A stretch of 64,000 nt of DNA from Marinobacter gudaonensis (GCF_900115175.1 NZ_FOYV01000001.1:1488001-1552000); one strand, 5' to 3'. Shown: positions 1 through 8,663, numbered from the stretch's first letter. Made by a program: numbers and translations. Notes: generated from the letters alone by a model not told the origin.

Positions 1-2
1 AA

Positions 3-632
3 AGGCGCCGGAGCCATCCATCAGGCCTGATGGACTGGGAATCGCTGACCGACTTTCAGCAGGAGGTGATGGGCGAAGAGGCTGTGGTTGTGGTGTCACC
101 CGCGCCGATGTTCGGGGTGAAGCTGATCGAGCTGATCCAGCGGGTGTTCACCTTCTTCGGCAAACCGCTGCTGGTGGATGCGGAGAACTGGATGGCCCAC
201 CGGGGTGCCGCCAGCGTGCTGCTGAACATCTTCCGGCATCCCCGAACGCCCCGGCACTTCGTGATCCTGTCCGGAGATGTGCACTATTCCTTTGCCTATG
301 ATATTCGCCTGAGACACAAGAGCCGCGGGCCGAGAATCTGGCAGATCACCAGCAGCGGTATCAAGAACGAATTCCCCAATACCCTACTGGAATGGCTCGA
401 TCGGCTGAACCGCTGGCTGTTTGCGCCCTGGTCGCCTCTGAACTGGTTCACCAAACGCCGCCGGATGTGGATTTCTCCCCGACTGCCAGAAGGCCGGGAC
501 GCCGGCGAGCGGCTCTGGAACCACGCCGGCATCGGCGACCTGCGGCTGGATGAAACCGGCGCACCCACCGCCATCCACCAACTCAATGCCGAAGGTGACG
601 GGACGATTTTCCGGCAACGGGAACCGGATTGA
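3..632 (+). CDS. PhoD-like phosphatase family protein, C-terminal part (5' truncated by window edge)
   Basis: The reading frame is open from the left edge (first complete codon at base 3) to the TGA ending at 632, so this is the 3' part of a longer gene; the ATG at 30 is probably internal. The visible protein contains the motif SGDVHYSF, typical of the metallophosphoesterase core of PhoD-like alkaline phosphatase-related proteins, where Asp and His bind the active-site metals. The segment DAENWMAHR just before it also fits that family. The remainder is an Arg- and Trp-rich C-terminus. Substrate cannot be deduced. The next gene is convergent with only an 18-base gap. Family assignment is by motif recognition; function is inference. 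Confidence 0.7.
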   Translation, partial: RRRSHPSGLMDWESLTDFQQEVMGEEAVVVVSPAPMFGVKLIELIQRVFTFFGKPLLVDAENWMAHRGAASVLLNIFRHPRTPRHFVILSGDVHYSFAYDIRLRHKSRGPRIWQITSSGIKNEFPNTLLEWLDRLNRWLFAPWSPLNWFTKRRRMWISPRLPEGRDAGERLWNHAGIGDLRLDETGAPTAIHQLNAEGDGTIFRQREPD

Positions 633-650
633 TCGGGGTTCACCCAGGCA

Positions 651-2726
651 TCAGAACACCCATTCCAACCCCGCATAGACGGTTCTGCCCGGCCCGGGCT
701 CAAAGTAGCCCCGCTCTGCCACCGGCCGGTTGGCGTTGGCGTTAATGCGCACGTTGCTGAAATAGTCCTCATCCAGCAGGTTGCGGATGCCGGCGTACAG
801 GTTGAGGGTCTGATCGGCCACTCGCAGGGAGTCGCCGGCGCGGACGCCAACCAGCCAGTAATCCGGAACCCGGGTCTGGTTGCTGTTCTCGGCGTAGAAT
901 TCGCCCACGTACTGCCACTCAAGGGCAGCAAACCGGCCACCGACGTCCCGCCACTCCAGCTCATTGACCCACAGGGTTCCGGGCAGGCCCGGGATCTCGT
1001 TGCCGTTGGCATTGTTGCCCTGCTCGTCGGTGAACTCCTTCAGTTCGTAGTCCGCCAGGGTCAGGGCACTGGTGATCCGCCAGGCGTATGAGATATCCCA
1101 GCCCAGCCCCAGCTCCAGGCCATCGCGACGGGTTTCGCCGGCGTTTTCGTAGAAGGTCTGGTCACCCACGTTGTAAGGCAGGATCTCGTCTTCAACCCGA
1201 ATCGAGAACAGCGCCAGCTCGTAGCTCACGCCCTCTCCCAGCAGCCCCCGCATCCCAATCTCACGATTGAGCGCCTGCTGGGGCTCCACCGCCGGATTGA
1301 AACCACCACCGGCGGGGTTGGCGAACTCGGTGAACGTGGGCGATTCGAACGCCGTACCCACCGTTGCGTACACCTGCTGCCTGGCGGCCCACTGGTAGCT
1401 GATGCCGGCCACGCCGCTCCACTCCCGGAAAGTACGGCTACCGGAATCGTCTCCATCCACCCGTCGTTCATCATCAATGGCCAGTCTGAGGTGGTCAAAG
1501 CGTGCGCCCAGGGACAGATTCAGGGCGTCGGTGAGCGCCAGGTCGCCCTGCCCGAACACCGCCGTATTGGTAGCACTCTGGTTTTCCGCCTGGGTTTGCC
1601 CGGTGATGTCACCGTCGATCGAAACCGAGTAACGGCGACGGTCATCTGACTGGTGGTGTAGGTCCAGCCCGGTGACCCAGGTCAGTGGCAGGCCGCCGGG
1701 GAAGGAGTTTTGCTGGTATTGCGAACTGACGCCATAGAAATGGCGGTCGTAAGCAACCCGGCTGGCGCCCGGGAAGGGCAGTTGCTGGGCAAAATCCCGA
1801 TGGGTGTAAAAGGTATCCACCGTCACTCGGCCGGGCAAGGCGACGGCGTCTTCAAAGCGCACACCGAGGGTCTGCTGGTTAACAGTCTGGCTGCTGTCCA
1901 GGCCTTTGGCCAGAGCGGTCGCCTGGGTCGGATCGGCCTCCGCCTGGGCCAGGGTGAGGCCGCCCGGGTCTTCGGATTTTGGATTGTGCAACAGATTGAC
2001 GGTGGTGATCACTCGTCTGCCGGGGGCCAGTTCATGGCCAACACGGGTATTGAAGATGCCTTTCTCGGCCTCGCTCTGCTCCCGGTGTCCGTCCACGGTC
2101 AGCCAGGAAAGAGTAGCGATTCCGCTGGTATCGCCACTAACACCATTGGTCTGAACGGCGGCTTTTCGGTACTCGTCACTGGCGCCATCCAGGCGCAGGC
2201 GCCCGCCTTCGGGAAGCTCGTCGCCCAGCGCCGTGGTGATGTCAATCACACCGCCGGCAGCATTGCCGTACTGCACCGATGCCGGACCACGGATGACCTC
2301 GATCCGCTGGGCGGAATCCAGGTCTATGGCGTCAATCTGGGACTGGCCGTCCGGGAGGGTGTAAGGAATGCCGTCCACCTGGATGCGAATACCGCGAATG
2401 CCGAACGGGGCCCGGGCCCCAAAGCCCCGGGTGGACAAACGCAGGTTCTGGGCGAAATTGTAGCGGTTCTGGAAGAACAGGCCTGGGACCGTGCTCAGTG
2501 ACTCATCCAGTTGCAGGCGCTGCTGGCCCTCCTGGATGTCCGGAGCATCGACTACCGAAACGGCTGCCGGGGTTTCGTAAAGGTCTCGAACCAGGCGCGA
2601 GGCCGTCACTTCGAGTACCAGTTGTTCATCGCTGTCCGTCTTCGCCTGCCCCAGGGCGGAAACGCTGGCGAGGCAACCAAACGCCAATACCAGAACCCGG
2701 GGAAGAATAATCTGCTCGTTGTTCAT
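651..2726 (-). CDS. TonB-dependent outer-membrane receptor
   Basis: Predicted 691-residue outer-membrane receptor for TonB-energised uptake, probably of an iron chelate. Residues 1-27 form a signal peptide. A TonB-box-like stretch (LVLEVTAS) follows. The plug domain carries the hallmark VIRGPASVQYGNAAGG, and the beta-barrel ends in the expected aromatic residue (EWVF). I start at ATG 2726 because GAGGAG lies 5 bases upstream; an in-frame extension to 2741 has no such site. No substrate-specific neighbour is visible: lrgB lies upstream on the same strand with a 155-base gap. That gap contains AT-rich sequence with ATAATCATT (2830-2838), the core of a Fur box, but the flanks do not match, so iron control is only a possibility. 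Confidence 0.88.
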   Translation of the reverse strand: MNNEQIILPRVLVLAFGCLASVSALGQAKTDSDEQLVLEVTASRLVRDLYETPAAVSVVDAPDIQEGQQRLQLDESLSTVPGLFFQNRYNFAQNLRLSTRGFGARAPFGIRGIRIQVDGIPYTLPDGQSQIDAIDLDSAQRIEVIRGPASVQYGNAAGGVIDITTALGDELPEGGRLRLDGASDEYRKAAVQTNGVSGDTSGIATLSWLTVDGHREQSEAEKGIFNTRVGHELAPGRRVITTVNLLHNPKSEDPGGLTLAQAEADPTQATALAKGLDSSQTVNQQTLGVRFEDAVALPGRVTVDTFYTHRDFAQQLPFPGASRVAYDRHFYGVSSQYQQNSFPGGLPLTWVTGLDLHHQSDDRRRYSVSIDGDITGQTQAENQSATNTAVFGQGDLALTDALNLSLGARFDHLRLAIDDERRVDGDDSGSRTFREWSGVAGISYQWAARQQVYATVGTAFESPTFTEFANPAGGGFNPAVEPQQALNREIGMRGLLGEGVSYELALFSIRVEDEILPYNVGDQTFYENAGETRRDGLELGLGWDISYAWRITSALTLADYELKEFTDEQGNNANGNEIPGLPGTLWVNELEWRDVGGRFAALEWQYVGEFYAENSNQTRVPDYWLVGVRAGDSLRVADQTLNLYAGIRNLLDEDYFSNVRINANANRPVAERGYFEPGPGRTVYAGLEWVF

Positions 2727-2881
2727 GTGGTCTCCTCGCACTCATGACCGGGTTTGCTCGCCCATTAACGGTACGCAGTGACCGGAAAATGGTGTCACTT
2801 CATTGCAGCGGGAGACTGCCAGACTTTAAATAATCATTTGTTTTGTTTCTTATACAACTTTGGTACCGATACCAGATACGC

Positions 2882-3619
2882 TCAAACCGGCAGCCACTGC
2901 GCCAGCAGATCCACCAGCCAGGGCACGAACAGCGCCGTGGCAAAGGCGGAGAGCGCCATGGCCAGGCCCGAAAACGCGCCCATCTGGGAACTCACCTGGA
3001 AGGCTCTCGCGGTTCCGATACCGTGCGCCGCCACACCCATGGCGATGCCTTTGGCGGTATCGTCCCGCACGCGGACCCAGTCGAACAGCTTGGTGCCCAA
3101 AACCGCGCCAGTGATGCCGGTCAGCACCACCAGCACCGCGGTCAATGAAGGCAGACCGCCGATTTTTTCCGAAATGCCCATGGCCACTGGCGCCGTGGCC
3201 GACTTCGGCGCCAGGGACATCTGGATTTCCATGGAGCCACCCAGCAATCGTGCCAGGCCAATGGAGCTCCCGGCGGCGATCACCACGCCACAGACCAGCG
3301 AGATAGTGACCGGTAACCACAACTGCCGAAGTCTTGAAAACTGCTGGTAAAGGGGCACGGCCAGGGCCACGGTTGCCGGACCCAGCAGAAAGTGAACAAA
3401 CTGTCCGCCCTCGAAATAATCACTGTAGGGCGTGCCGGTTGCCAGTAGCAGCACGATGAGCATGGCCACGGAGGTAACCACTGGATTGGCCAGCGGATTG
3501 GAGTTGGTTCTCAGGTACAACCGGTAGGCCAGCCCATAGGCAACCAGGGTGATGGTCAACCCCAGCAGCGGTGAGGTGGAGAGATAGACCCAGATATCCT
3601 TCAGACCCGGCTCACTCAT
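2882..3619 (-). CDS. lrgB: LrgB/CidB-family inner membrane protein
   Basis: A 245-residue polytopic inner-membrane protein of the LrgB (YohK/CidB) family. Conserved LrgB features are visible: the central LAPKSATAPVAMGIS segment and the later GIAMGVAAHGIGTARAF segment. Members pair with LrgA and have been linked to murein hydrolase control and, in several organisms, to export of small organic acids; which applies here is unknown. The start overlaps the 3' end of lrgA by 8 bases, implying translational coupling. It is the last gene of a likely three-gene unit BASS symporter - lrgA - lrgB. Confidence 0.88.
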   Translation of the reverse strand: MSEPGLKDIWVYLSTSPLLGLTITLVAYGLAYRLYLRTNSNPLANPVVTSVAMLIVLLLATGTPYSDYFEGGQFVHFLLGPATVALAVPLYQQFSRLRQLWLPVTISLVCGVVIAAGSSIGLARLLGGSMEIQMSLAPKSATAPVAMGISEKIGGLPSLTAVLVVLTGITGAVLGTKLFDWVRVRDDTAKGIAMGVAAHGIGTARAFQVSSQMGAFSGLAMALSAFATALFVPWLVDLLAQWLPV

Positions 3620-3992
3620 TGCTGCCCTCCTCTGTCGGCGCTTCCTTCACAAACCAGCGACTGGTCAGTTGCATGATCAACGCCGTGGCGACCATGGTAA
3701 TAACGGTACTCAGGAGCAGGGCCAGCGTTATCGGCAGCCACTCATCGGCAATCCGGCCGAAGTGCGCCATCATGCCCACCCCCGCCGGCACGAACAGCAG
3801 CGACAGATGACTGAGCAACGCCGATGATGCCTGATCCACCGACGCCGGGGCTTGGCCGCAGATCATCAAAGTAATGAACAGCATCACCATGCCCAGTACC
3901 GGCCCGGGTATGGGTAAGCCCACCAGCCGCACGGTGACCTCGCCGACCAGCTGGTACACCAGAAGCAGGGTAATGCCATTAAGAAACTGCAT
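3612..3992 (-). CDS. lrgA: LrgA/CidA-family holin-like membrane protein
   Basis: A 126-residue protein with four predicted membrane helices, matching the CidA/LrgA family (YohJ). The typical N-terminal pattern is visible: LVGEVTVRLVGLPIPGPVLG followed by a second hydrophobic helix. It probably forms a membrane complex with the downstream LrgB. ATG 3992 has GGAG 9 bases upstream. Only 15 bases separate it from the stop of the BASS-family symporter gene, so the three genes are probably cotranscribed. A joint role in moving organic acids is a reasonable inference but is not shown by the sequence. Confidence 0.85.
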   Translation of the reverse strand: MQFLNGITLLLVYQLVGEVTVRLVGLPIPGPVLGMVMLFITLMICGQAPASVDQASSALLSHLSLLFVPAGVGMMAHFGRIADEWLPITLALLLSTVITMVATALIMQLTSRWFVKEAPTEEGSNE

Positions 3993-4007
3993 GACTGGAG
4001 ACTCCGA

Positions 4008-4892
4008 TCAGTTCGAGACGTGAACCGTGGGCGCAGGGATCACGCGCCGACCATACATAGCCAGTACAAACCCGATGGGGAACATCAGTACACCATACAC
4101 CGCCGCCGGTATCGACATGGCGCTGGATTCCAGCAGCGTCAAGGTAACCATAAGCGCAATGGTGCCATTCTTCACGCCCAGCTCCACCGCCACCGCCAGG
4201 GACTCACGTTGGGTGAGCCCGGCGGCCCTTCCGGCCAGCAATCCCAGGAAGATGCCCGCGAGGTTCAGCAGAATGGTCGCAGGCCCCGCCTGCTTGAGCA
4301 GGTCCCAGATCTGGTCGCGCACACCGTAGACCAGCGCCACGATAAGAACGGCCAGCACCACCCCGCCGAACAGGCTGACAACGCTCTCGGCTTTCCGCGC
4401 GACTTCCGGATTACGGGTACGAACGGCCATGCCGATCGCCACAGGCACCAGCACGATGCCAACCAGCATGCCCACGGTTTTCCAGACCGGCAGCACAATG
4501 TCTTCTTCGGTGCCCATGTAATGTTGCAGGGCCAGATTGGTGAACAGGGGCAAGGTGAGGATGGTGATCAGACTGGCGGAAACGGTCAGCACGATGGACA
4601 GGGCGATATTGCCCCGGGCCAGCAGGACAAACAGGTTGGAGGTGGTGCCACCGGGACAGGCGGCGATGATCACCAGGCCAACGGCGATGGCCGGCGGTAC
4701 CGACAGCACCGTGGCCAGCATGAAAGCCACCAGCGGCATGACCAGTATCTGGGCGACGGTGCCCACGATCATGCCTTTCCGGTAGACCGCAACCTGGCGG
4801 AAATCCCGGACGGTCAGGGTCATGCCAATGCCGATCATGATGATAAACAGGGCAACCGGCAGGCCTGCCGAGATAAGCGGACTGGATTCCAC
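4008..4892 (-). CDS. Bile acid:sodium symporter (BASS) family transporter
   Basis: Predicted 294-residue inner-membrane transporter with about nine hydrophobic helices. BASS-family hallmarks are the opening IMIGIGMTLTVRDFR and the central GLVIIAACPGGTTSNLF. The sodium-site segment ELGVKNGTIALM lies near residue 245. Bacterial relatives carry organic anions such as pantoate, pyruvate-like acids or sulfonates; the substrate here is not determinable. I choose GTG 4892 because GGAGG lies 4 bases upstream and the protein begins exactly at the family N-terminus. The longer in-frame reading from 5093 adds a Cys- and Arg-rich leader with no homology. It heads the lrgA-lrgB unit and diverges from the wax synthase gene. 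Confidence 0.87.
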   Translation of the reverse strand: MESSPLISAGLPVALFIIMIGIGMTLTVRDFRQVAVYRKGMIVGTVAQILVMPLVAFMLATVLSVPPAIAVGLVIIAACPGGTTSNLFVLLARGNIALSIVLTVSASLITILTLPLFTNLALQHYMGTEEDIVLPVWKTVGMLVGIVLVPVAIGMAVRTRNPEVARKAESVVSLFGGVVLAVLIVALVYGVRDQIWDLLKQAGPATILLNLAGIFLGLLAGRAAGLTQRESLAVAVELGVKNGTIALMVTLTLLESSAMSIPAAVYGVLMFPIGFVLAMYGRRVIPAPTVHVSN

Positions 4893-4999
4893 AGTGCCTC
4901 CGAAGGTTTTTGTTTTTAGTAGGAACCAATCGATGCAAAGTAGCACACGGCGACCATTTGCGGGAGCCTGCAAACGGCAACAGCGTGTAACCGGAGCCT

Positions 5000-5028
5000 T
5001 TGGCAATGCCTTGGCAAAAGGTTGGCAA
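5000..5028 (+). repeat. Three phased TTGGCAA direct repeats
   Basis: TTGGCAA occurs at 5000-5006, 5011-5017 and 5022-5028, exactly 11 bases apart, in the 252-base divergent region between the BASS transporter and the wax ester synthase. Spacing of one helical turn puts all copies on one DNA face, which is typical of a multimeric regulator site. The regulator is unknown. A further pair of ACACGTAT repeats lies between here and the wax synthase start. Confidence 0.5.
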
Positions 5029-5144
5029 AAAAAGGAACTTTCTGGCCGCGGCCATCGTGTCTGGGGGGCGTTACACGTATACTTGCAACACACACGTATT
5101 TACCCGGACACACGTGGCGAAACACAAGGGGAGAGACACAAGGA

Positions 5145-6644
5145 ATGAAACGCCTCGCAACACTGGATGCCTCCTGGCTGGCCGTGGAATCTGAAGACAC
5201 CCCCATGCATGTGGGCAATCTGCAGATTTTCTCACTGCCGGAGGGCGCCCCTGACACCTTCCTGAGGGACATGGTAGCCCGCATGAAGGAAACCGGCGAT
5301 GTGGCGCCGCCCTGGTGCTACAAACTCGCCTGGTCCGGCCTGCTGGGCCGGCTGGTGGCACCGGCCTGGAAGGTTGATAAGGACATCGATCTGGACTACC
5401 ACGTGCGTCACTCTGCGTTGCCGCGCCCGGGCGGTGAGCGGGAGCTGGGTGTGCTGGTATCGCGCCTGCACTCCAATCCGCTGGATTTTGCCCGCCCCCT
5501 CTGGGAGTGCCATGTCATAGAGGGTCTGGAAAACAACCGGTTCGCGCTCTACACCAAGATGCATCACTCAATGATTGATGGCATCAGCGGGGTGCGACTG
5601 ATGCAGCGGGTGCTCACTACCGACCCGGACAAGCGGGACATGCCACCGCCCTGGTCCGTGCGCCCCGAGCGCCGGCGCGGCAGCAAGACCGATTCCGAAG
5701 CCAGTGTGCCAGCCGCCATTTCCCAGGCCATGGACGCCCTCAAGCTGCAAGCGGATATGGCGCCAAGGCTCTGGCAGGCCGGCAACCGGCTCATTCATTC
5801 CGTGCGTCACCCGGACGATGGCCTGACAGCACCGTTCACCGGCCCGGTTTCCAAGATCAATCACAGGGTCACCGGCCAGCGCCGTTTTGCCACCCAGCAC
5901 TACCAGCTGGAGCGCATCAAGGAGTTGGCCAACGTCTCTGGCGGTTCACTAAATGATATCGTGCTGTATCTCTGCGGTACCGCCCTGCGTCGTTTCCTGG
6001 TGGAACAGGACGAGTTGCCGGACACCCCGCTGACTGCGGGCATTCCGGTGAACATCCGACCCGCAGACGACCAGGGCACCGGCACACAGATCAGTTTCAT
6101 GATCGCGTCCCTCGCGACCGATGAACCGGATCCGCTGATCCGGCTTCAGAACATCAAGACGTCGACCCGTCGCGCCAAGGAACATCTGCAGAAGCTGCCC
6201 AAGAGTGCCCTGACCCAGTACACCATGCTGCTGATGTCGCCCTATATCCTGCAGCTGATGTCCGGGCTTGGCGGGCGCATGCGGCCGGTCTTCAACGTGA
6301 CTATCTCGAATGTGCCCGGGCCGCAGCGGACTCTCTACTATGAAGGTGCCAAGCTCGAAGCCATGTACCCAGTGTCCTTGATCGCCCACGGTGGCGCTCT
6401 GAACATCACCTGCCTGAGCTACGACGGCTCCCTGAACTTCGGTTACACCGGCTGTAGGGACACCCTGCCAAGCATGCAGAAGCTGGCGGTGTACACCGGC
6501 GAGGCCCTGGACGAGCTGGAAAGCCTGATCCTGCCGCCGCCGGCCAAAGCCAGGGCAGCCGCTAAACCCGCCAGCACCAAACCGGCGACAACACCGAAAA
6601 AGCGGACAGCACGCAGCCGGAAAACGCCGGCGGCCGGCAGCTGA
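5145..6644 (+). CDS. Wax ester synthase / acyl-CoA:diacylglycerol acyltransferase (WS/DGAT)
   Basis: Bifunctional acyltransferase of 499 residues that esterifies fatty alcohols or diacylglycerol with acyl-CoA to make storage wax esters or triacylglycerol. The catalytic HHxxxDG motif is intact (His140, His141, Asp145, Gly146). The C-terminal half has the conserved NVTISNVPGP segment. The N-terminus (MKRLATLDASWLAVESEDTP) closely matches the Marinobacter WS2 enzyme as I remember it. The start at 5145 is the family N-terminus, with GGGGAGAG upstream; the open frame from 5022 is non-homologous leader. The last 30 residues are Lys/Ala/Thr-rich and probably disordered. It is convergent with the desT-like repressor gene, so lipid storage and desaturation genes are clustered. 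Confidence 0.95.
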   Translation: MKRLATLDASWLAVESEDTPMHVGNLQIFSLPEGAPDTFLRDMVARMKETGDVAPPWCYKLAWSGLLGRLVAPAWKVDKDIDLDYHVRHSALPRPGGERELGVLVSRLHSNPLDFARPLWECHVIEGLENNRFALYTKMHHSMIDGISGVRLMQRVLTTDPDKRDMPPPWSVRPERRRGSKTDSEASVPAAISQAMDALKLQADMAPRLWQAGNRLIHSVRHPDDGLTAPFTGPVSKINHRVTGQRRFATQHYQLERIKELANVSGGSLNDIVLYLCGTALRRFLVEQDELPDTPLTAGIPVNIRPADDQGTGTQISFMIASLATDEPDPLIRLQNIKTSTRRAKEHLQKLPKSALTQYTMLLMSPYILQLMSGLGGRMRPVFNVTISNVPGPQRTLYYEGAKLEAMYPVSLIAHGGALNITCLSYDGSLNFGYTGCRDTLPSMQKLAVYTGEALDELESLILPPPAKARAAAKPASTKPATTPKKRTARSRKTPAAGS

Positions 6645-6670
6645 GGTCTTTTGGTAGAGCCAGCGGCGCC

Positions 6671-7297
6671 TCAGCCGTTGCTCTTCCAGTGGGCCGCGCC
6701 CACGAAGATCAGTTGAAGGAAGCGGGTGGTCCGCTTCCGGATCTGGTCAATCTGGTAATCGTCATCCGGTGACACCCCGAGCAGATCCGTCAGGCTGAAC
6801 GCCACGCTCCGAACCACCAGATCGCAGGTTACGTCCAGGTCCTGATCACTCAGGTGGTCCACCAGCCGCAAACGGCGCAGGTCGTTGGCCAGCTCGCTGG
6901 CAAAAAACCGCATCTCGCTGCGTATCCCCTCCTGCACGGCCCGGCTCTCGCCAGCCAGCCCCTGGGCCATGAACATGAAAAAGCTGCGGTTGGCGCGGGC
7001 ATGACTGATAAAGATGGCCACGGACTCGTCAATCAGCTTGTCCGCCTGCAGCACATTGCCCCGTGCCTCCCGCATCATCCGTCGCAGCACCAGCCCCAGT
7101 TCATCCACCAGCTGCAGGCCCAGATCGTCCATATTGCGGAAATGCCGATAGAAGGATGTGGGTACCACGCCAGCCTGCCGGGTGACCTCACGTATGCCCA
7201 GACTGGCAAAATGCCGGCCCTTACCCACCAGGGTCAGGGCCGCGTTCATCAGTTTTTCGCGGGTCTCCCCGGGTTTTCTACGCTGCTTGTCCGCCAT
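6671..7297 (-). CDS. desT: TetR-family repressor of the desaturase operon (DesT/FabR-like)
   Basis: A TetR-type regulator of about 208 residues. The N-terminal helix-turn-helix (residues roughly 15-60, including GIREVTRQAGVVPTSFYRHF) matches the DesT/FabR group, which senses the saturated:unsaturated acyl-CoA balance and represses desaturase genes. It is divergent from a desC-desB pair, the same arrangement as Pseudomonas desT-desCB. I prefer ATG 7297 because the protein then begins just before the basic TetR N-arm; in-frame starts at 7324 or 7351 are possible. Two inverted repeats of TetR type lie in the intergenic region (7423-7440, 7443-7460) and a third weaker one at 7329-7346 sits near its own promoter, suggesting autoregulation. 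Ligand is inferred from synteny. Confidence 0.85.
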   Translation of the reverse strand: MADKQRRKPGETREKLMNAALTLVGKGRHFASLGIREVTRQAGVVPTSFYRHFRNMDDLGLQLVDELGLVLRRMMREARGNVLQADKLIDESVAIFISHARANRSFFMFMAQGLAGESRAVQEGIRSEMRFFASELANDLRRLRLVDHLSDQDLDVTCDLVVRSVAFSLTDLLGVSPDDDYQIDQIRKRTTRFLQLIFVGAAHWKSNG

Positions 7298-7328
7298 GTC
7301 TTCTGCGCTCTGACCGCCACCCATTGGT

Positions 7329-7346
7329 AGGCTACAAGTGTACACA
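7329..7346. promoter_or_regulatory. Weak third DesT-type site near the repressor's own promoter
   Basis: AGGCTAC-N4-GTACACA. The right half equals that of the strong site at 7423-7440 and the left half matches at four of seven positions. The core GTGTACAC (7338-7345) is a perfect 8-bp palindrome. Its position just upstream of desT suggests autoregulation. Low confidence. Confidence 0.35.
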
Positions 7347-7422
7347 TCCACACCGTAAAAGGCAGCGGATGCTTGTCATTTTACGCCAAGCTCTCTATAT
7401 CCATTGCCTCTCTGAATATCGC

Positions 7423-7440
7423 TGTGTACATTCGTACACA
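7423..7440. promoter_or_regulatory. Perfect inverted-repeat operator, probable DesT site 1
   Basis: TGTGTAC-ATTC-GTACACA is a perfect 7-4-7 palindrome 52 bases before the desC start. Size and symmetry fit TetR-family operators, and GTACAC resembles the half-site I recall for FabR/DesT. Binding by the adjacent TetR protein is inference. Confidence 0.65.
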
Positions 7441-7442
7441 TT

Positions 7443-7460
7443 AGTGAACAGTCGTACACA
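7443..7460. promoter_or_regulatory. Imperfect inverted-repeat operator, probable DesT site 2
   Basis: AGTGAAC-AGTC-GTACACA has the same 7-4-7 layout as the palindrome just upstream, with an identical right half and two changes in the left half. Its centre is exactly 20 bp from that of site 1, so two dimers could bind the same face of the helix. Confidence 0.55.
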
Positions 7461-7491
7461 CGATATTGAAAAGCCTCAGGGAGGCCCACGC

Positions 7492-8595
7492 ATGTTAGCG
7501 AAACAACCACAGTCCAAAGCCCTGCACTGGCTTGGCAGGCAGCTGTTCAACACCAACAAACCGGAAACCTTCCTGGACCCGCTGGTGGAACAGATCAATC
7601 CCATGTGGATACAAGAGTACACACCGGCAAGGGTGGAACAGGTCATCCAGGACACTTCGGACACCAAAACCCTGGTCTTGAAGCCCGCGGGGCGCTGGCC
7701 CGGCTTCGAGGCCGGCCAGCATGTGAACATCTGTGTTGAAATCGACGGTGTTCGCCGCCAGCGAACCTTCAGCCTGTCCAGTTCGCCAATCCTCTGGCAG
7801 GAAACCGGCAGGATCAACCTGACCATCAAACGCCTGCCCGGAGGCCTTGTTACCAACTGGATACACGATCATCTGGAAACCGGTGCCGTGATTGGCCTGG
7901 GCGACGCCTTCGGCGATTTCCGGATTCCCGAGCCGGTGCAGCCGGTGCTGTTCATTGCCGGCGGCAGTGGCATCACGCCAATACTCAGCCAGTTGGAAAC
8001 CATGGCAGCCCAGGACTACCGGGCTCCGGTCACCCTGCTCTATTTCGTGCGCACCGGGCAGGACATCATCGCTCGTGAGAAGCTTGAAGCCCTGACTCGC
8101 CGCTACAGCGCACTGACTCTTGAGATCATCCCGACCCATGAGGGCGCGACACCCCGCTTCCTGAACGACCGGGATCTGGACAGCGTGCCCGGACTGACGG
8201 CCCGTCAGGTGTACCTGTGCGGCCCCAAGGGATTGATGGATCTGGCCGGTGATCTTCTGGCCGCCCGGGGTATTGGCGAGAACGACATTCACAGCACCTT
8301 TTTTTCCGCACCCGCGGCGGATCTGGGGGACGCCCCCCTGGGTGGCGAGGTTCAATTCGCGAACAGCGACCTTGCGGCCAGCTCGGAAGGCGACGCCTCG
8401 CTGCTGGATATTGCCGAAGCCTCAGGCCTGAATCCACGACACGGCTGCCGGATGGGTATCTGCCACCAGTGCAGCTGTCGAAAAACCAGCGGTACCGTGA
8501 TCAACCGGCTGACCGGAAAAGCCTCGGGCCCCGGCGAGGAAACCATCCAGCTTTGTATCTCCATTCCCCGGGGTCCGGTATCCCTGGACCTTTGA
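7492..8595 (+). CDS. desC: Ferredoxin-NAD(P)H reductase, electron donor to acyl-CoA desaturase (DesC-like)
   Basis: A 367-residue soluble flavin/iron-sulfur electron-transfer protein. Domains in order: FAD-binding barrel with RQRTFSLSS (about residues 87-95), NAD(P)-binding domain with FIAGGSGITPI and YLCGPKGLMD, and a C-terminal plant-type [2Fe-2S] domain with ligands Cys319, Cys324, Cys327 and Cys355. It should pass electrons from NAD(P)H to the diiron desaturase encoded 68 bases downstream, as in the Pseudomonas DesCB pair. ATG 7492 has GGGAGG 8 bases upstream; a longer frame starting at 7324 crosses the operators and is not credible. Expression is probably repressed by the divergent TetR protein through sites at 7423-7460. 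Confidence 0.92.
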   Translation: MLAKQPQSKALHWLGRQLFNTNKPETFLDPLVEQINPMWIQEYTPARVEQVIQDTSDTKTLVLKPAGRWPGFEAGQHVNICVEIDGVRRQRTFSLSSSPILWQETGRINLTIKRLPGGLVTNWIHDHLETGAVIGLGDAFGDFRIPEPVQPVLFIAGGSGITPILSQLETMAAQDYRAPVTLLYFVRTGQDIIAREKLEALTRRYSALTLEIIPTHEGATPRFLNDRDLDSVPGLTARQVYLCGPKGLMDLAGDLLAARGIGENDIHSTFFSAPAADLGDAPLGGEVQFANSDLAASSEGDASLLDIAEASGLNPRHGCRMGICHQCSCRKTSGTVINRLTGKASGPGEETIQLCISIPRGPVSLDL

Positions 8596-8663
8596 GAACC
8601 CAATTCTGATTGCGGAGCCTTGAGCCCTCAAAAGAGCCATCAACGTCCGCGAGGAGTAAGACC

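Noticed and set aside
2826..2842. Possible Fur box upstream of the TonB-dependent receptor
   Set aside because: Only the ATAATCATT core fits; the outer bases of the 19-mer do not match, so I did not list it as a site.
4893..5093. N-terminal extension of the BASS transporter
   Set aside because: It is Cys/Arg-rich without similarity, while GTG 4892 has an ideal ribosome site and matches the family N-terminus.
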